Assembly (NCBI GenBank): GCA_903875605.1
Contig: CAIQWT010000098.1
Span: forward strand, 1 to 52,464
Origin: an uncultured Geobacteraceae bacterium
GTDB taxonomy: Bacteria; Desulfobacterota; Desulfuromonadia; Geobacterales; Pseudopelobacteraceae
Direction of reading: 5' to 3'
DNA: 52,464 nt
The translations under genes were made by a program, and so were the position numbers. The notes beneath the pieces are model-generated. The model was not told the DNA's origin. It searched no databases and was given only the letters and a program-made list of their open reading frames with translations. Below, one piece after another: positions 16,269 through 25,382 of this stretch (the stretch's first letter is position 1; the number at the start of each line of letters is the position of its first letter).

Positions 16269-18917
16269 TTAGTTCTTGTTGCTCAACGAACTCAACAGTT
16301 GGCTGAATTCCGTCATTGAGTAGGGTTTTGCTACCGCAGCTCGAAAACCGTAAGTTGTAAAGTCAGCCATTATCGGGTCATTGGAATAGCCGCTGGAAAC
16401 GATCAGGCACGCGGCCTGATCGATGGCGAGGATCTGTTGCGCCGTCTCTTTGCCCCCCATTCCTGCCGGAATAGTCAGATCCATGATAACCGCTGCAAAT
16501 GGATTTCCTGAATCCATAGCCGCTTTATACAGAGCGACAGCCTCTATGCCCTCTACACAGGTTGTCGCCCGGTATCCAAGGTAATCCAGCATCTCCGCAG
16601 TCATGTCTCGAATAATATCTTCATCATCCATAACCAGTATCGACTCACCTTTGTGAGAGCCGGCATCAATTGTTGGTCTGTCAGTTTGGTCACCCGTGCC
16701 GGTCACCTCGGTCGATGGCAGGTAGATGGTGAAAGCCGAGCCAGTGCCAACTGTAGAGGTGGCTTTGATATTGCCACTATGCCTGCTGATTATTGAGTGG
16801 ACAGAGGCAAGACCAAGTCCGGTCCCTGTCGATTTGGTGGTAAAATAGGGGTCGAATATTTTTTGCAGATCGTCAGCAGATATTCCGCAGCCATTATCGA
16901 CAATTGATATCCGGGCATACATTCCGGCTGGAAGGGCAAGGGTGTTATTAATTGCCAGGTTTTCGTTCCGAGCGGTAATGGTCACCGTTCCACCGCCCGG
17001 CATCGCTTGAGTGGCATTGATAATGATATTGTTTAATACTTGGCTGATTTGCCCTTCATCTGCTTCAATGGCTTGCAGTGAATCGGAGATATCAAAGACT
17101 CCCTTTACATTTGACCCACTCAAAGTCAGAGAGACCGATTCACGTATCAACTGCTGGACTGAAATAACTTTCTTGACCGGCTCTCCGCCACGGGCGAAGG
17201 TCAGCAGCTGCTGGGCAAGTTCTCCTGCCCGTACGGATGCTTTCTCCGCCTCAGTCAGGCGTTTGTACGACTTATGCGTGGGATCAAGGAGCATCAGCGC
17301 AAAGGAGATGTTACCCATGATTCCGGTCAGGATGTTGTTGAAATCATGGGCAATACCTCCGGCAAGGACACCCAGTGATTCCAGTTTTTCAATTTTTAGA
17401 AGCTCTTTTTCATGTTCCTTGCGTTCAGTGATTTCCCTGGTAATGCCGTGATACCCTACAATATGACCTTCTTCATTACGCTCTGGCGTGGAACTTATTT
17501 CAGCCCATAACAAGTTCCCGTCTTTGCATTTATGCTCAGCTTCGAAGGTTTCAGTACCGGTCTTAATTCCTCTGAATTCAGCCTCCAATCTCTTGCACAT
17601 TTTTTCCTTGATTTTGGAAATCCCTTCCTCGGTAAATAATTCAAAAAAATGATGGCCGATAACCTCTTCAACTTTAAAGCCACGGAGGCGTTCGTCAGCT
17701 GGACTTATGTAGGTAAAACGATTTTCGCTATTAACTCTCCAGACCACATCAGATGCATTCTCTGTAAGTAGTCTGTAATAAGCCTCGCTCTCACGAAGCA
17801 ACTTCTGGCTGATCTCGTATTCTTCAATCTGTACACGCAATTTCTCTTCCGTTGCCAGAAGTTCATCGTTCTGGTCACGCAATGACTCTTCATTTACCAT
17901 CAACTCTTCATTCTGTTCCTGCAGTTTATCATTAAGGGATAGAAGTGCTTCTTCCGCCTGTTTACGGTCTGTTATGTCTCTCCAGTTGGTGTGCAAAAGA
18001 TCTTTGCCATCGATAGAAATTGGTGTGAGAGTCACCTCAACCGGTATCGGGGATCCATCAATCCGTGTGTGATTCCACTCAAACCTGTGATATCCGGTTT
18101 TTAGAGCGGTAGCGATCATCTCGGAAGCTTTTTCCTCTGAGGAGCGGCCGTCAGGTTGATATTGAGGAGAAATGTCAGAGGGGCTACAGCTAAGAAAATC
18201 CTGCTTGGCAGCATAGCCGAGCAGACGGAGCAGAGAAGAGTTACAGTCTATAAAACGCCCATCTTTCAACAGCGATATGGGGTCGTTGATATCTTCGAAG
18301 AGAGACCGGAATGCAGCCTCACTTTCTCTCAATTTTTCTTCAACCTCAAATTGACGAGCATATTGCAGCCCCTGTTCTGCAAGCATTTGAGTAAGGCCTC
18401 GGATAAAGGTCAGATTTTTGAAGAGCGTCGCCTCAGTAAAAAGGGGGACTTTACGCACTGCTTCCAGATATTCGCTTTCATCAAAACCGTATTGGTGAGC
18501 TTGTTTTATGAAATAAGGCTCGTCTGGCGGTTCAATAAAAAACCGGCCGGTTAAAACATTGCCAAGATGTGTTCCTTCGATAATTATAGGCATTGCCGCT
18601 TCAACAAGTCCCATCGGACAGCGGTAAACAACATGAGGACACTTTTCACTAAGTCGGGCCTCTATATGCCGGTCGCTTTCAATACATAGCTTCCCGGCGC
18701 CTGAGTTTACCCGATGAAATTTTGTGCAGAGGTCCTGCCATCCCGTAGAGGTAAGAATATTGCCCTCTGTGTCAGTAATGGCCGACGGCATGCAGTCTCT
18801 TTCACCAAGTGAATCCAGCAGCGCACGCAAACTGGTGACATCCAGAAGTTCCCTTAGGATATAGTCATTACCGCCTTGCCTTGAATCAGCGTTTTTTTTG
18901 TCTATGCCGACATTCAT
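16269..18917 (-). CDS. Hybrid sensor histidine kinase with PocR, two PAS, kinase and receiver domains
   Basis: The 882-residue soluble protein starts with a PocR domain (about 20-190; TGWQDLCTKFHRVN, CPHVVYRCPMGLVEAAMPI), a PAS-like ligand sensor. PAS 1 (about 200-320), a coiled coil (LNDKLQEQNEELMVNEESL) and PAS 2 (about 375-495) follow. The kinase has the phospho-His in GGIAHDFNNILTG (about 523), N-box NIIINATQAMPGGG and G-box DNGCGI. The C-terminal receiver (about 765-880) has MDDED, Asp in VIMDLTIP (about 812) and KPYSM. GAGGTG precedes ATG 18917. No cognate regulator gene adjoins it, so output probably passes through its own receiver. A decayed relative lies just upstream. Confidence 0.92.
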   Translation of the reverse strand: MNVGIDKKNADSRQGGNDYILRELLDVTSLRALLDSLGERDCMPSAITDTEGNILTSTGWQDLCTKFHRVNSGAGKLCIESDRHIEARLSEKCPHVVYRCPMGLVEAAMPIIIEGTHLGNVLTGRFFIEPPDEPYFIKQAHQYGFDESEYLEAVRKVPLFTEATLFKNLTFIRGLTQMLAEQGLQYARQFEVEEKLRESEAAFRSLFEDINDPISLLKDGRFIDCNSSLLRLLGYAAKQDFLSCSPSDISPQYQPDGRSSEEKASEMIATALKTGYHRFEWNHTRIDGSPIPVEVTLTPISIDGKDLLHTNWRDITDRKQAEEALLSLNDKLQEQNEELMVNEESLRDQNDELLATEEKLRVQIEEYEISQKLLRESEAYYRLLTENASDVVWRVNSENRFTYISPADERLRGFKVEEVIGHHFFELFTEEGISKIKEKMCKRLEAEFRGIKTGTETFEAEHKCKDGNLLWAEISSTPERNEEGHIVGYHGITREITERKEHEKELLKIEKLESLGVLAGGIAHDFNNILTGIMGNISFALMLLDPTHKSYKRLTEAEKASVRAGELAQQLLTFARGGEPVKKVISVQQLIRESVSLTLSGSNVKGVFDISDSLQAIEADEGQISQVLNNIIINATQAMPGGGTVTITARNENLAINNTLALPAGMYARISIVDNGCGISADDLQKIFDPYFTTKSTGTGLGLASVHSIISRHSGNIKATSTVGTGSAFTIYLPSTEVTGTGDQTDRPTIDAGSHKGESILVMDDEDIIRDMTAEMLDYLGYRATTCVEGIEAVALYKAAMDSGNPFAAVIMDLTIPAGMGGKETAQQILAIDQAACLIVSSGYSNDPIMADFTTYGFRAAVAKPYSMTEFSQLLSSLSNKN

Positions 18918-18975
18918 TTTTCACCTCAGTATATATGAGAAAATGTCACGACCATTCTCCACAAAAATATCATTA

Positions 18976-19280
18976 TAAAATCCCTCTTACGGCGTTTTTC
19001 AAAACGCTCAGCTTATACGGTTTCTGAATTAATCCCGCAAGCATCTACGATACCAGCGTGATACAAAAAGCGCCGCTATCCATCAACTTTCGAATCAACC
19101 CTGATCTACCGCTTTTCACCACTGGTGCTTAAGGTCGCCGATAGCAAAATCAATGCCGGTGATGGCATAATAATCATTCATCAACTCCTGAAGCGTCGGG
19201 GCATCAATGACGTCTTACAGTTCGACATGAGTGAAGTCGACCTCGGGGGCAACTGAGAGTTAGTTGGGCATGTTGGTCAT
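18976..19280 (-). pseudogene. Remnant of a PocR/receiver sensor kinase gene
   Basis: Read on the minus strand in one frame, the start MTNMPN is followed by a stop, then VDFTHVEL, a stop, then DVIDAPTLQELMNDYYAITG and IDFAIGDLK, which resembles a PocR N-terminus. After further stops the frame gives SGLIRKLMDSGAFCITLVS, a stop, and LAGLIQKPYKLSVLKNAV, the end of a receiver domain, then a stop at 18976. The middle (PAS, kinase) is missing. It looks like an internally deleted, stop-ridden relative of the intact kinase downstream. Confidence 0.65.
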
Positions 19281-19987
19281 GACAACACATCTAAAATTAA
19301 AAGAGCGGCGCACTAAACAAAACACAACTTCGGTTTATAGAGTCTCTGTTAACATAATGGTTGGCAGGCCTTATTGTCACGATGAGCTTTTCTGGCTGCG
19401 TTAGGTTCTTGCCAAATGAGATGCCTCCTAAAACAGAGTTTTTATATTTTGAGTATAGAACTTATCGCTGCGAAAGTAACTAATAATTCATGTGGTAAAA
19501 TGAATGTTTTTTGTTTCTAAAAGCGTGGGTGTCTCAGAGGGGTACTGGATTCTCCAGTTTTATATGGTTCTTGGACCCAGCTGATAGTCAGGAATGGTAA
19601 GATGTGGTTGGGTATATGGCAGAGTAAATATTTATGCAGGTCTGATGATTCACGAGAGAGATCCAAGTGCTTGGCATTGATCTCGAAAAAACTCGACTCG
19701 CAAATCAACCCTTTGACTATACTCGCATAAAATTTTTTTTAACAGACTGTTATTTTATGTTCGGGGTGATATGCTTAAGACAGATAGGAAGAAGTATAGA
19801 ACACAAAAAAGGAGGGCTTACTAAATATGGATGAGACTCCACCAGAGTGGAAACAGACATAGGATGAGTAATTAGAACCCGACTGAACATAAATGGTCGG
19901 ATTAAAACCTAAAAGGTAATTTAATATTGCAATATTAAGTGGAGCCCACCGAATGAACATGGTGGGCTTTTTAATTTGTGTATGGAA
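19281..19987. other. Long intergenic region without a supported protein gene
   Basis: No frame here has family likeness. Visible items are the small inverted repeat AACAG-A-CTGTT at 19741-19751 and an AAAGGAGGG at about 19809-19817, followed by an 11-codon frame MDETPPEWKQT from an ATG near 19828. A plus-strand terminator ends the region. A small RNA or leader-type transcript of about 200 bases ending at that terminator is possible but unproven. Confidence 0.35.
19943..19974 (+). terminator. Intrinsic terminator
   Basis: AGCCCACC (19943-19950) and GGTGGGCT (19961-19968) form a perfect 8-base stem with a 10-base loop, followed by TTTTTAATTT. It has the form of a strong plus-strand terminator, although no supported plus-strand gene lies upstream. 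It may instead end a small RNA, or act with its mirror on minus-strand transcripts from the MaoC-like gene. Confidence 0.7.
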
Positions 19988-20839
19988 CTAAAATTGAAGT
20001 GCCGCTTCTGCCTTCATGCAGATAGTGCCGTTATCCAGAGTTGCCCAAAGGTTAATTGTACGTTCATTTATTGAGGCATGCATAGTTATTGAGTCACCAA
20101 GCAGGGCAGGGGACAACCCTTGGTAGCAGAAAGTGGCTAATTTAGTGCCGCTGATCTCTTCGGCAAATCCGGCCATCATGGTAGCATTCAGTGGGCCGTG
20201 AATTACCAAATTTTGATATCCTTCAGTGTTTCTACAATAATCTACATCATAGTGAATGCGATGCCCGTTAAAGGTCAGTGACGAATAGCGGAACAGCATA
20301 GTTGAGTCTGGCGTGTAGGTTTTGGTGAATTGCGCGACAGGCATTGTAGCTGGAGTGCTGCCCCCCTGTTTTGTTGGAGTGGACTCCTTGTAGACGATAT
20401 CCTGCTCTTCCCTTATTAACAGATCACCCTGTTGTGACTTTACCTCATGGAGTACGGTTACAAAGACAAGATCCCCTGACCGCCCTTGTTTGTAATCAAT
20501 CTTCAGGATGCTCGACTCCTTGCGTACAATAGAGCCAATAATTACTGGTGACATGAATGTCACACGCCCTCCGGCCCACATCCGATTAGGCAGAGGTACT
20601 GGCGGCATAAATCCGCCACGAGCAGGATGACCGTCTGGTCCAAGCTCGTTTGCGTGTACTCCTGTCAGAAAATAAATCCAATGCCACAGAGGAGGTAAGT
20701 TTTCTCCATCGCATATATTTCCTTGAAGAAAATCAACCGTAGCAGCCATAAGGTTGGAATGTCGGACTGAAATCAGATCTTCATCGGTTTGCGTCTTACC
20801 GATCCAAGTACAGAGTGAATCCATAACTAGTGTTCTCAA
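19988..20839 (-). CDS. MaoC-like (hotdog fold) acyl-CoA dehydratase/hydratase family protein
   Basis: The 283-residue protein resembles two-hotdog hydratases such as mesaconyl-C4-CoA or itaconyl-CoA hydratase and FAS1-type dehydratases. It has WIGKTQTDEDLISVRHSNLM at the N-terminus, LPPLWHWIYFLTGVHANELG, MWAGGRVTFMSPV in the first hotdog, and RYSSLTFNGHRIHYDVDYCR plus VIHGPLNATMMAGFAEE in the second. The second segment matches the hydratase-type active-site region. The start is uncertain: AGGAGG is nine bases before TTG 20839, while ATG 20824 fits the family start but is 24 bases from it. It may be the end of a decayed cluster. Confidence 0.75.
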   Translation of the reverse strand: MRTLVMDSLCTWIGKTQTDEDLISVRHSNLMAATVDFLQGNICDGENLPPLWHWIYFLTGVHANELGPDGHPARGGFMPPVPLPNRMWAGGRVTFMSPVIIGSIVRKESSILKIDYKQGRSGDLVFVTVLHEVKSQQGDLLIREEQDIVYKESTPTKQGGSTPATMPVAQFTKTYTPDSTMLFRYSSLTFNGHRIHYDVDYCRNTEGYQNLVIHGPLNATMMAGFAEEISGTKLATFCYQGLSPALLGDSITMHASINERTINLWATLDNGTICMKAEAALQF

Positions 20840-20875
20840 GTATTTATACCTCCTGATGGAAATTACCATCTCTGC

Positions 20876-21088
20876 TTAGAATCGTGTGATACTCTTTATG
20901 CGATCGGAATGATTAGCCTTAGTGTGGTGGCTATGGCTGGACCGAGGTTGCATTACCAGTGCTTCGTTCTGTCTACGTTTGATGTATGTGCGGTAGAGCA
21001 GCACTGGAGTGTCCAGGTTCAGCATCTGCTGTAGGGCAACTTCACGTGCCACGGTCGGCACGTTGTCTATAATCAGGTTAGGCTTTCG
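20876..21088 (-). pseudogene. Fragment of a regulator- or lyase-like gene
   Basis: Immediately after the chemoreceptor stop (TAG at 21089-21091), the same frame stays open as RKPNLIIDNVPTVAREVALQ, continuing QMLNLDTPVLLYRTYIKRRQ. The pattern (P-T-x-E-x-x-x-L-x-L-x-TPVL-x-x-RT) recalls the UTRA/chorismate-lyase fold of GntR-type regulators. It lacks the rest of such a protein, has no clear ribosome site and ends in a low-complexity His/Ser tail. It is most likely a gene remnant. Confidence 0.35.
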
Positions 21089-23077
21089 CTATATCTTTCG
21101 CTCAAACTCGGACTCAAGGCTTTCGAGTAGTCCCACAATCTCTTCAGAATACACTTCCATTTCAAGATAGAGTGTCTGTACCAAATCAATATTTCCGCTC
21201 TTACAAGCTTCTTGAGCTTTTATTGCCAGCGAGTGAACTTTTTCATGTGGTGGAACTATGGCACTAAAACTCGGCAATGCTCTCAATTCTTGTCCTGCAG
21301 GAGAATCATACCATTTACCAAAACGACACGTGTGATGATCGGGAAGTTTCATCGCATGGAGATCTTTTTGTCCTCCATGAATACACGTAGCAATTTTTTG
21401 TACAAAGAGCCGATGATCTGATTTTGCAAGCTCAATCATGGTCAGGGCTTCCATTGGTACCGTCACTTTTGCAACTGCGTCCCTAATTCCCTCGTCAGCT
21501 TTCCCCAACCTAAAGACAGAATCCGTAAGTTCTAATGCCAATGTAGCAATTCCTTCAGAAGCCTCTCTACCTCTATCTACGTTTCTCGATATTTCAAGTG
21601 AGGTTGCTGACTGTTCTTCAGTTGCAACAGCGATTTCCATAATACTTTTACTTACTTGATTGTTGATACCAGATATCTCAATCAGACTAGCCGTTGATGC
21701 TTGAATGAGAGCATATACTTCTTCAATCTGTACATTTACTTCAGAAGCGGTTTTTGATGTTTCGGTTGTTTCCTTCTGAACTGACTTGATCATTGTCGCG
21801 ATTTCTTTTGTTGCCTTGGTTGTGCGCTCAGCAAGATTTCTGACTTCATCAGCAACTACCGCAAAACCACGGCCCTGTTCGCCTGCCCGGGCCGCTTCAA
21901 TAGCAGCATTAAGTGCAAGTAGATTAGTCTGGTCGGCTATGTCGGCAATGGTATCGGATATAGCGCCAATTGATTCAGTAGTAGCATTAAGCTTCAGAAG
22001 CTTTCCCTGTAATTCGTCCATTTCATGTTGAGCCGCTACCATCGCTTCAATACTTTTATTACTTTTTGCTGAACCACTTTGGGCTTCACGAGATGCTCGC
22101 TCAGAAAGGTCTGCGGCATAAGAGGCCGTCTTAGCCAGTTCACCAATAGTCTCACTCATTTGTGAAACTGCGGAAGCATTTTCACAGGTAGCACTAGAGA
22201 GAGCTTTTGAGCTGTCAAGAATGCATGAAGCATTTTTCTTAACTTCAAATGCACAACAAATGACTACTGAGATGGATCTGATGATATCGTTTAATATATC
22301 GGATAGAGATCTTTTCATCGTATTCATCTGATTACAGATATCACTTATTTCATCACTTCCCGCTATTCGGCATTCAATCGTCATATTGCCAGCGGCAACG
22401 ATTTTAACTTGTTCCTGAATTTGGTGGATTCTCTTGACGATGCCTTTGTTAATAAAATAACTCACTAATATTATTGCAAGAAAAAGTATCCCCGCGATGA
22501 TCATGTATCTGATCACGTTAGCTTTGACCAGTTGATGTACATCATCGATATAAATGCCACTACCAACTATCCATCCCCATGGTTCAAAGCCCTTCACAAA
22601 AGAGACTTTTTCTACGGGTTGAGTTAATCCGGGTTTTGGCCATAGGTAGTAGATATATCCAGATCCGCTTTTTTTAACTACTTCAGCAAACTCAACAAAA
22701 AGTTTCTTTCCCGAAGGATCTTTTGTATCAGACAGATCTGTACCATCTAATTCCGGCTTAAGTGGATGCATGATCATGGTGGGATGCATATCATTTATCC
22801 AAAAATATTCTTTCCCGTCATACCTCATAGATTTGACAGCTAAGAGAGCCTGTGATTTTGCTTCTTGCTCAGTCATCTTTCCATCTCTTGCGAGCTTGTA
22901 ATAGCTTTCAATGACTGAGTGAGACGACTCAACAAGGTGCCTTGTCTTCAGTTCCTTTTCTTTTGTCAGAATGTTTTTGTTTGTAACAATCGAATAGCAG
23001 GAGATGCCGATCATTCCAAGTAATGAAATTGTTATAAGCAACCACAGTTTTTTACTAAACGTCAGGTTTCCAAGCAC
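21089..23077 (-). CDS. Methyl-accepting chemotaxis protein with Cache sensor and zinc-binding CZB domain
   Basis: The 662-residue receptor has a transmembrane segment (about 8-28). A periplasmic single Cache domain follows (about 35-185; [34 protein letters not shown]). A second transmembrane segment (about 190-210), HAMP and a signalling domain with the hairpin tip [20 protein letters not shown] come next. The end is a CZB domain (about 550-655) with the ligands in [20 protein letters not shown] and PPHEKVH. CZB domains bind zinc and can sense oxidants such as hypochlorous acid. The start is GTG 23077 behind AGGAG. It is divergent from a truncated receptor gene. Confidence 0.92.
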   Translation of the reverse strand: MLGNLTFSKKLWLLITISLLGMIGISCYSIVTNKNILTKEKELKTRHLVESSHSVIESYYKLARDGKMTEQEAKSQALLAVKSMRYDGKEYFWINDMHPTMIMHPLKPELDGTDLSDTKDPSGKKLFVEFAEVVKKSGSGYIYYLWPKPGLTQPVEKVSFVKGFEPWGWIVGSGIYIDDVHQLVKANVIRYMIIAGILFLAIILVSYFINKGIVKRIHQIQEQVKIVAAGNMTIECRIAGSDEISDICNQMNTMKRSLSDILNDIIRSISVVICCAFEVKKNASCILDSSKALSSATCENASAVSQMSETIGELAKTASYAADLSERASREAQSGSAKSNKSIEAMVAAQHEMDELQGKLLKLNATTESIGAISDTIADIADQTNLLALNAAIEAARAGEQGRGFAVVADEVRNLAERTTKATKEIATMIKSVQKETTETSKTASEVNVQIEEVYALIQASTASLIEISGINNQVSKSIMEIAVATEEQSATSLEISRNVDRGREASEGIATLALELTDSVFRLGKADEGIRDAVAKVTVPMEALTMIELAKSDHRLFVQKIATCIHGGQKDLHAMKLPDHHTCRFGKWYDSPAGQELRALPSFSAIVPPHEKVHSLAIKAQEACKSGNIDLVQTLYLEMEVYSEEIVGLLESLESEFERKI

Positions 23078-23103
23078 GTTGATCTCCTAAACAATATAAT
23101 ATA

Positions 23104-23279
23104 ACTATGCTTATTGTTACTTTAGCCAGCTTAAGCACAAGTTTTGTTATTTAAATATAAAATTTACTAGAAAAAGTAGCGCATTAATACTGTATACACG
23201 ACTGTAATACAATAAGTATTATTCATTAATACTTATTTACAATATCGAATCCTAAACTATACTTATTGTTCTGTATACA
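23104..23279. promoter_or_regulatory. Repeat-rich divergent promoter region of two chemoreceptor genes
   Basis: ACTATGCTTATTGTT (23104-23118) and ACTATACTTATTGTT (23256-23270) are direct repeats with one mismatch. CTGTATACA occurs at 23190-23198 and 23271-23279. AATAAGTATT (23211-23220) and AATACTTATT (23228-23237) form a perfect inverted repeat with a 7-base loop. The elements lie between the divergent starts at 23077 and 23352. They could be binding sites for one regulator, though AT-richness makes chance likely for part of it. Confidence 0.35.
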
Positions 23280-23351
23280 ATACTGTTGCTCGTATTTTCA
23301 ACACTATGTTTTTATAAGCAGATTTATGACAAATAAGAAGGTGTTCTCGCT

Positions 23352-23820
23352 ATGCAGTTAAAGCCATTCAGGAACTGGAAAGTTTTCAACAAGATCGTCA
23401 GCATCTCGGTAGTAAGCATTGTACTGCTTTTTGTTGTTAGTATTGGCGTCCTTCTGCCGTTCATTGAAAAGATGGAAATTGAAGATAAAGAAACAGAACT
23501 TAGCAATATCACCAGTATAGCAGTTCAGTTGATAGCTGAATATAACGAGCGAGCTGTAAAAGGAGAGTTTACTGTCGTTGAGGCGCAGAATCGGGTCAAG
23601 GAAAAAATCCGTGACCTACGCTATGACAATGGCGAGTATTTTTTTATCATCGACTCAAGCACCACCGTTGTGATGCATCCGATCATGCCCGAACTTGAGG
23701 GGAAGAGTGTTGCCAATATAAAAGATCACTCCGGCAAGGCACTGTTTATTGAGATGAGCAAAATATCTAAAGAGAGTGGGGAGGGATCTGTTAGTTACAT
23801 GTGGCCTATCCCTGTGCGAA
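23352..23820 (+). pseudogene. Truncated chemoreceptor (N-terminal membrane segment and Cache domain only)
   Basis: ATG 23352 follows AAGGTG. The product has a transmembrane segment (VSIVLLFVVSIGVLLPFI) and a single Cache domain (EYFFIIDSSTTVVMHPIMPE, SYMWPIP). This parallels the intact receptor on the other strand, with [20 protein letters not shown] and YYLWPKP. After SYMWPIP the likeness ends; the frame runs to a stop at 23879 in unrelated sequence that encodes a TPR-caspase in another frame. HAMP, signalling and CZB domains are missing. A membrane-anchored sensor fragment could still be made, but a chemotaxis role is unlikely. Confidence 0.75.
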
Positions 23821-24735
23821 AGAAGCGCCTCACTGCATTACAACCTTGGCGTGGTGCTTTATTCTTCGGGAAAGTTTGAAAAAGCACAAAGGTCTTTGGA
23901 CGAGGCGTTGCGCCTTAAACCGTCATACGCGAAAGCAATGAGTACTCTTGCAACAGTGCTATTTGAAAAAAAAGAGCAAGAATATAACCGCTCAGTGCAA
24001 TTAGCCCGACAAGCCGTCCAACAGGAACCTAAAAATAGACTAATAAAAGATACGCTGGATAAAATCGAGGCATTTGTTGATGTACCTTATTCCACAAATG
24101 TAAGCAATGATGATGCAATAGCCGTTGTAATTGGCAATAAGAAATACGACTCAGATATGATTCCCGCAGTGGAGTATGCTGACCGTGATGCCGAGGTAAT
24201 GAAAAAATATCTGATAAAGTCGCTTGGCTTCAGGGAAAAGAATATCATCTTCCGCAAGGACGCTAAATTCACCGAACTGTTCAAAGTATTTGGCGACAGC
24301 CACGATCACAAAGGTCTCCTTTACAACTATGTCAAACAAGGCAAGTCGGATATTTTCATTTTCTATTCCGGTCATGGTGCGCCTGACTCCAACACAAAAA
24401 AAGCTTATCTGGCACCGTCCGACATGGATCCGAACGCTATTAAGCACTCAGCTTATCCGCTTGAGCAACTTTATGAAAATCTTGGTAAGCTCTCCCGTGA
24501 AAAACAGGCAAAAAGTGTGACAATTGTTTTGGACGCCTGTTTCAGCGGAGCTTCAGAACGAGGCATGATTATCCAAAATGCCAGCCCGATTTTTCTGGAA
24601 ACAGTCCAACCAGCAGTAACAATCCAGAATTTAGCCGTAATGACAAGTTCCAAGGGTGATCAAATTAGCTCTTGGTATCCAGAGCAGAAACACGGAATAT
24701 TCACCTATCATTTCCTTAAGGCAATGCGTGACATC
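23815..24735 (+). pseudogene. TPR-caspase (peptidase C14) gene lacking both ends
   Basis: The frame entered at about 23815 gives a TPR unit (SLHYNLGVVLYSSGKFEKAQ, SYAKAMSTLATVLFEK) and then a metacaspase-like domain. That domain has AIAVVIGNKKY, the catalytic His in FYSGHGAPD and the catalytic Cys in VLDACFSGA. Family-like sequence stops at GIFTYHFLKAMR (about 24735), and the rest to 24939 is unrelated. The 5' end is fused out of frame to the chemoreceptor fragment, so no normal start remains; an internal ATG near 23938 would give a shorter protein with the intact His-Cys dyad. Prokaryotic caspases often act in regulated cell death, which fits the nearby island. Confidence 0.65.
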
Positions 24736-24843
24736 TTGGTTACCGCCTGTCCCTCTCGTGTGGGTGGTTATGACATACACACACAAGGTTGCGGCAATAT
24801 ATCAGGGCCTAGCACTTTCGGCTATCAAAGCAGGAGGAATCAG

Positions 24844-24939
24844 TTGTTTATGACAAAAAACGAATACCTACATAAGATCTCTCTCAGGAGATACGGAAAT
24901 AGCAGCATGTATCACTGGCAAGACATAATATTATCTTAG
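24844..24939 (+). CDS. Possible very small protein (29-31 residues)
   Basis: AGGAGG at 24832-24837 is followed by TTG 24844 (spacing 6) or ATG 24850. The frame reads MTKNEYLHKISLRRYGNSSM to a TAG at 24937-24939. That stop overlaps the AGGAG used by the next gene, so the two would be coupled. It shares the frame of the broken caspase gene, so it may instead be only the tail of that frame. No family is recognised. Confidence 0.35.
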   Translation: MFMTKNEYLHKISLRRYGNSSMYHWQDIILS

Positions 24940-24949
24940 GAGAATTTAT

Positions 24950-25294
24950 ATGAATAATTCGGATATACTTTTAATAATTGACAAAATGTTAAGCGGCATC
25001 AATCCCGTTACTGATGCAATTCTTTCCCCAGGAAACTTAATTATGCACCCAACGGTTCAACAGGCACTGTCAGTATCTACAAGACCTTTTGCAATAGTTG
25101 TTGAAGGGATAATCCTTAAACCGCATCGAAAGAATGAAAAAAGACCTTGGAGTTCTCTTGATGATTCATCGTTATTGAATGCCTATAACAATGGGGTTCC
25201 GACAGATGTTCTCGCCCGTCTCTATCAACGTACCGAAATTGCAATTCATAGCCGTAAAACTTACTTGACGCGTTGGCACCCTATTAGTCAATGA
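24950..25294 (+). CDS. Hypothetical protein with a Myb/SANT-like C-terminal helix pattern
   Basis: The 114-residue protein starts at ATG 24950 behind AGGAG. Its first 60 residues are not recognised. The C-terminal half, PWSSLDDSSLLNAYNNGVPT followed by DVLARLYQRTEIAIHSRKTY, has the spaced Trp, acidic turn and helix-turn-helix rhythm of SANT/Myb-like domains, with a hydrophobic LA-x-x-YQR-x-x-x-AI-x-SR recognition helix. It may bind DNA, which is inference. A hairpin follows 44 bases after the stop. Confidence 0.55.
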   Translation: MNNSDILLIIDKMLSGINPVTDAILSPGNLIMHPTVQQALSVSTRPFAIVVEGIILKPHRKNEKRPWSSLDDSSLLNAYNNGVPTDVLARLYQRTEIAIHSRKTYLTRWHPISQ

Positions 25295-25337
25295 AGGGCT
25301 GGAACGCAACCCGCAAATAATATTGTCTAAAGTATAC

Positions 25338-25372
25338 AGGTGGCAGGCTCTCTAAATGGGGGGCTGCCACCT
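25338..25372. terminator. Bidirectional hairpin terminator
   Basis: AGGTGGCAG (25338-25346) and CTGCCACCT (25364-25372) form a perfect 9-base stem with a 17-base loop, followed by TATT on the plus strand. It lies between the convergent 114-residue gene (plus) and the 283-residue gene (minus), where a shared terminator is expected. The T run is short. Confidence 0.6.
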
Positions 25373-25382
25373 TATTCAGCGT

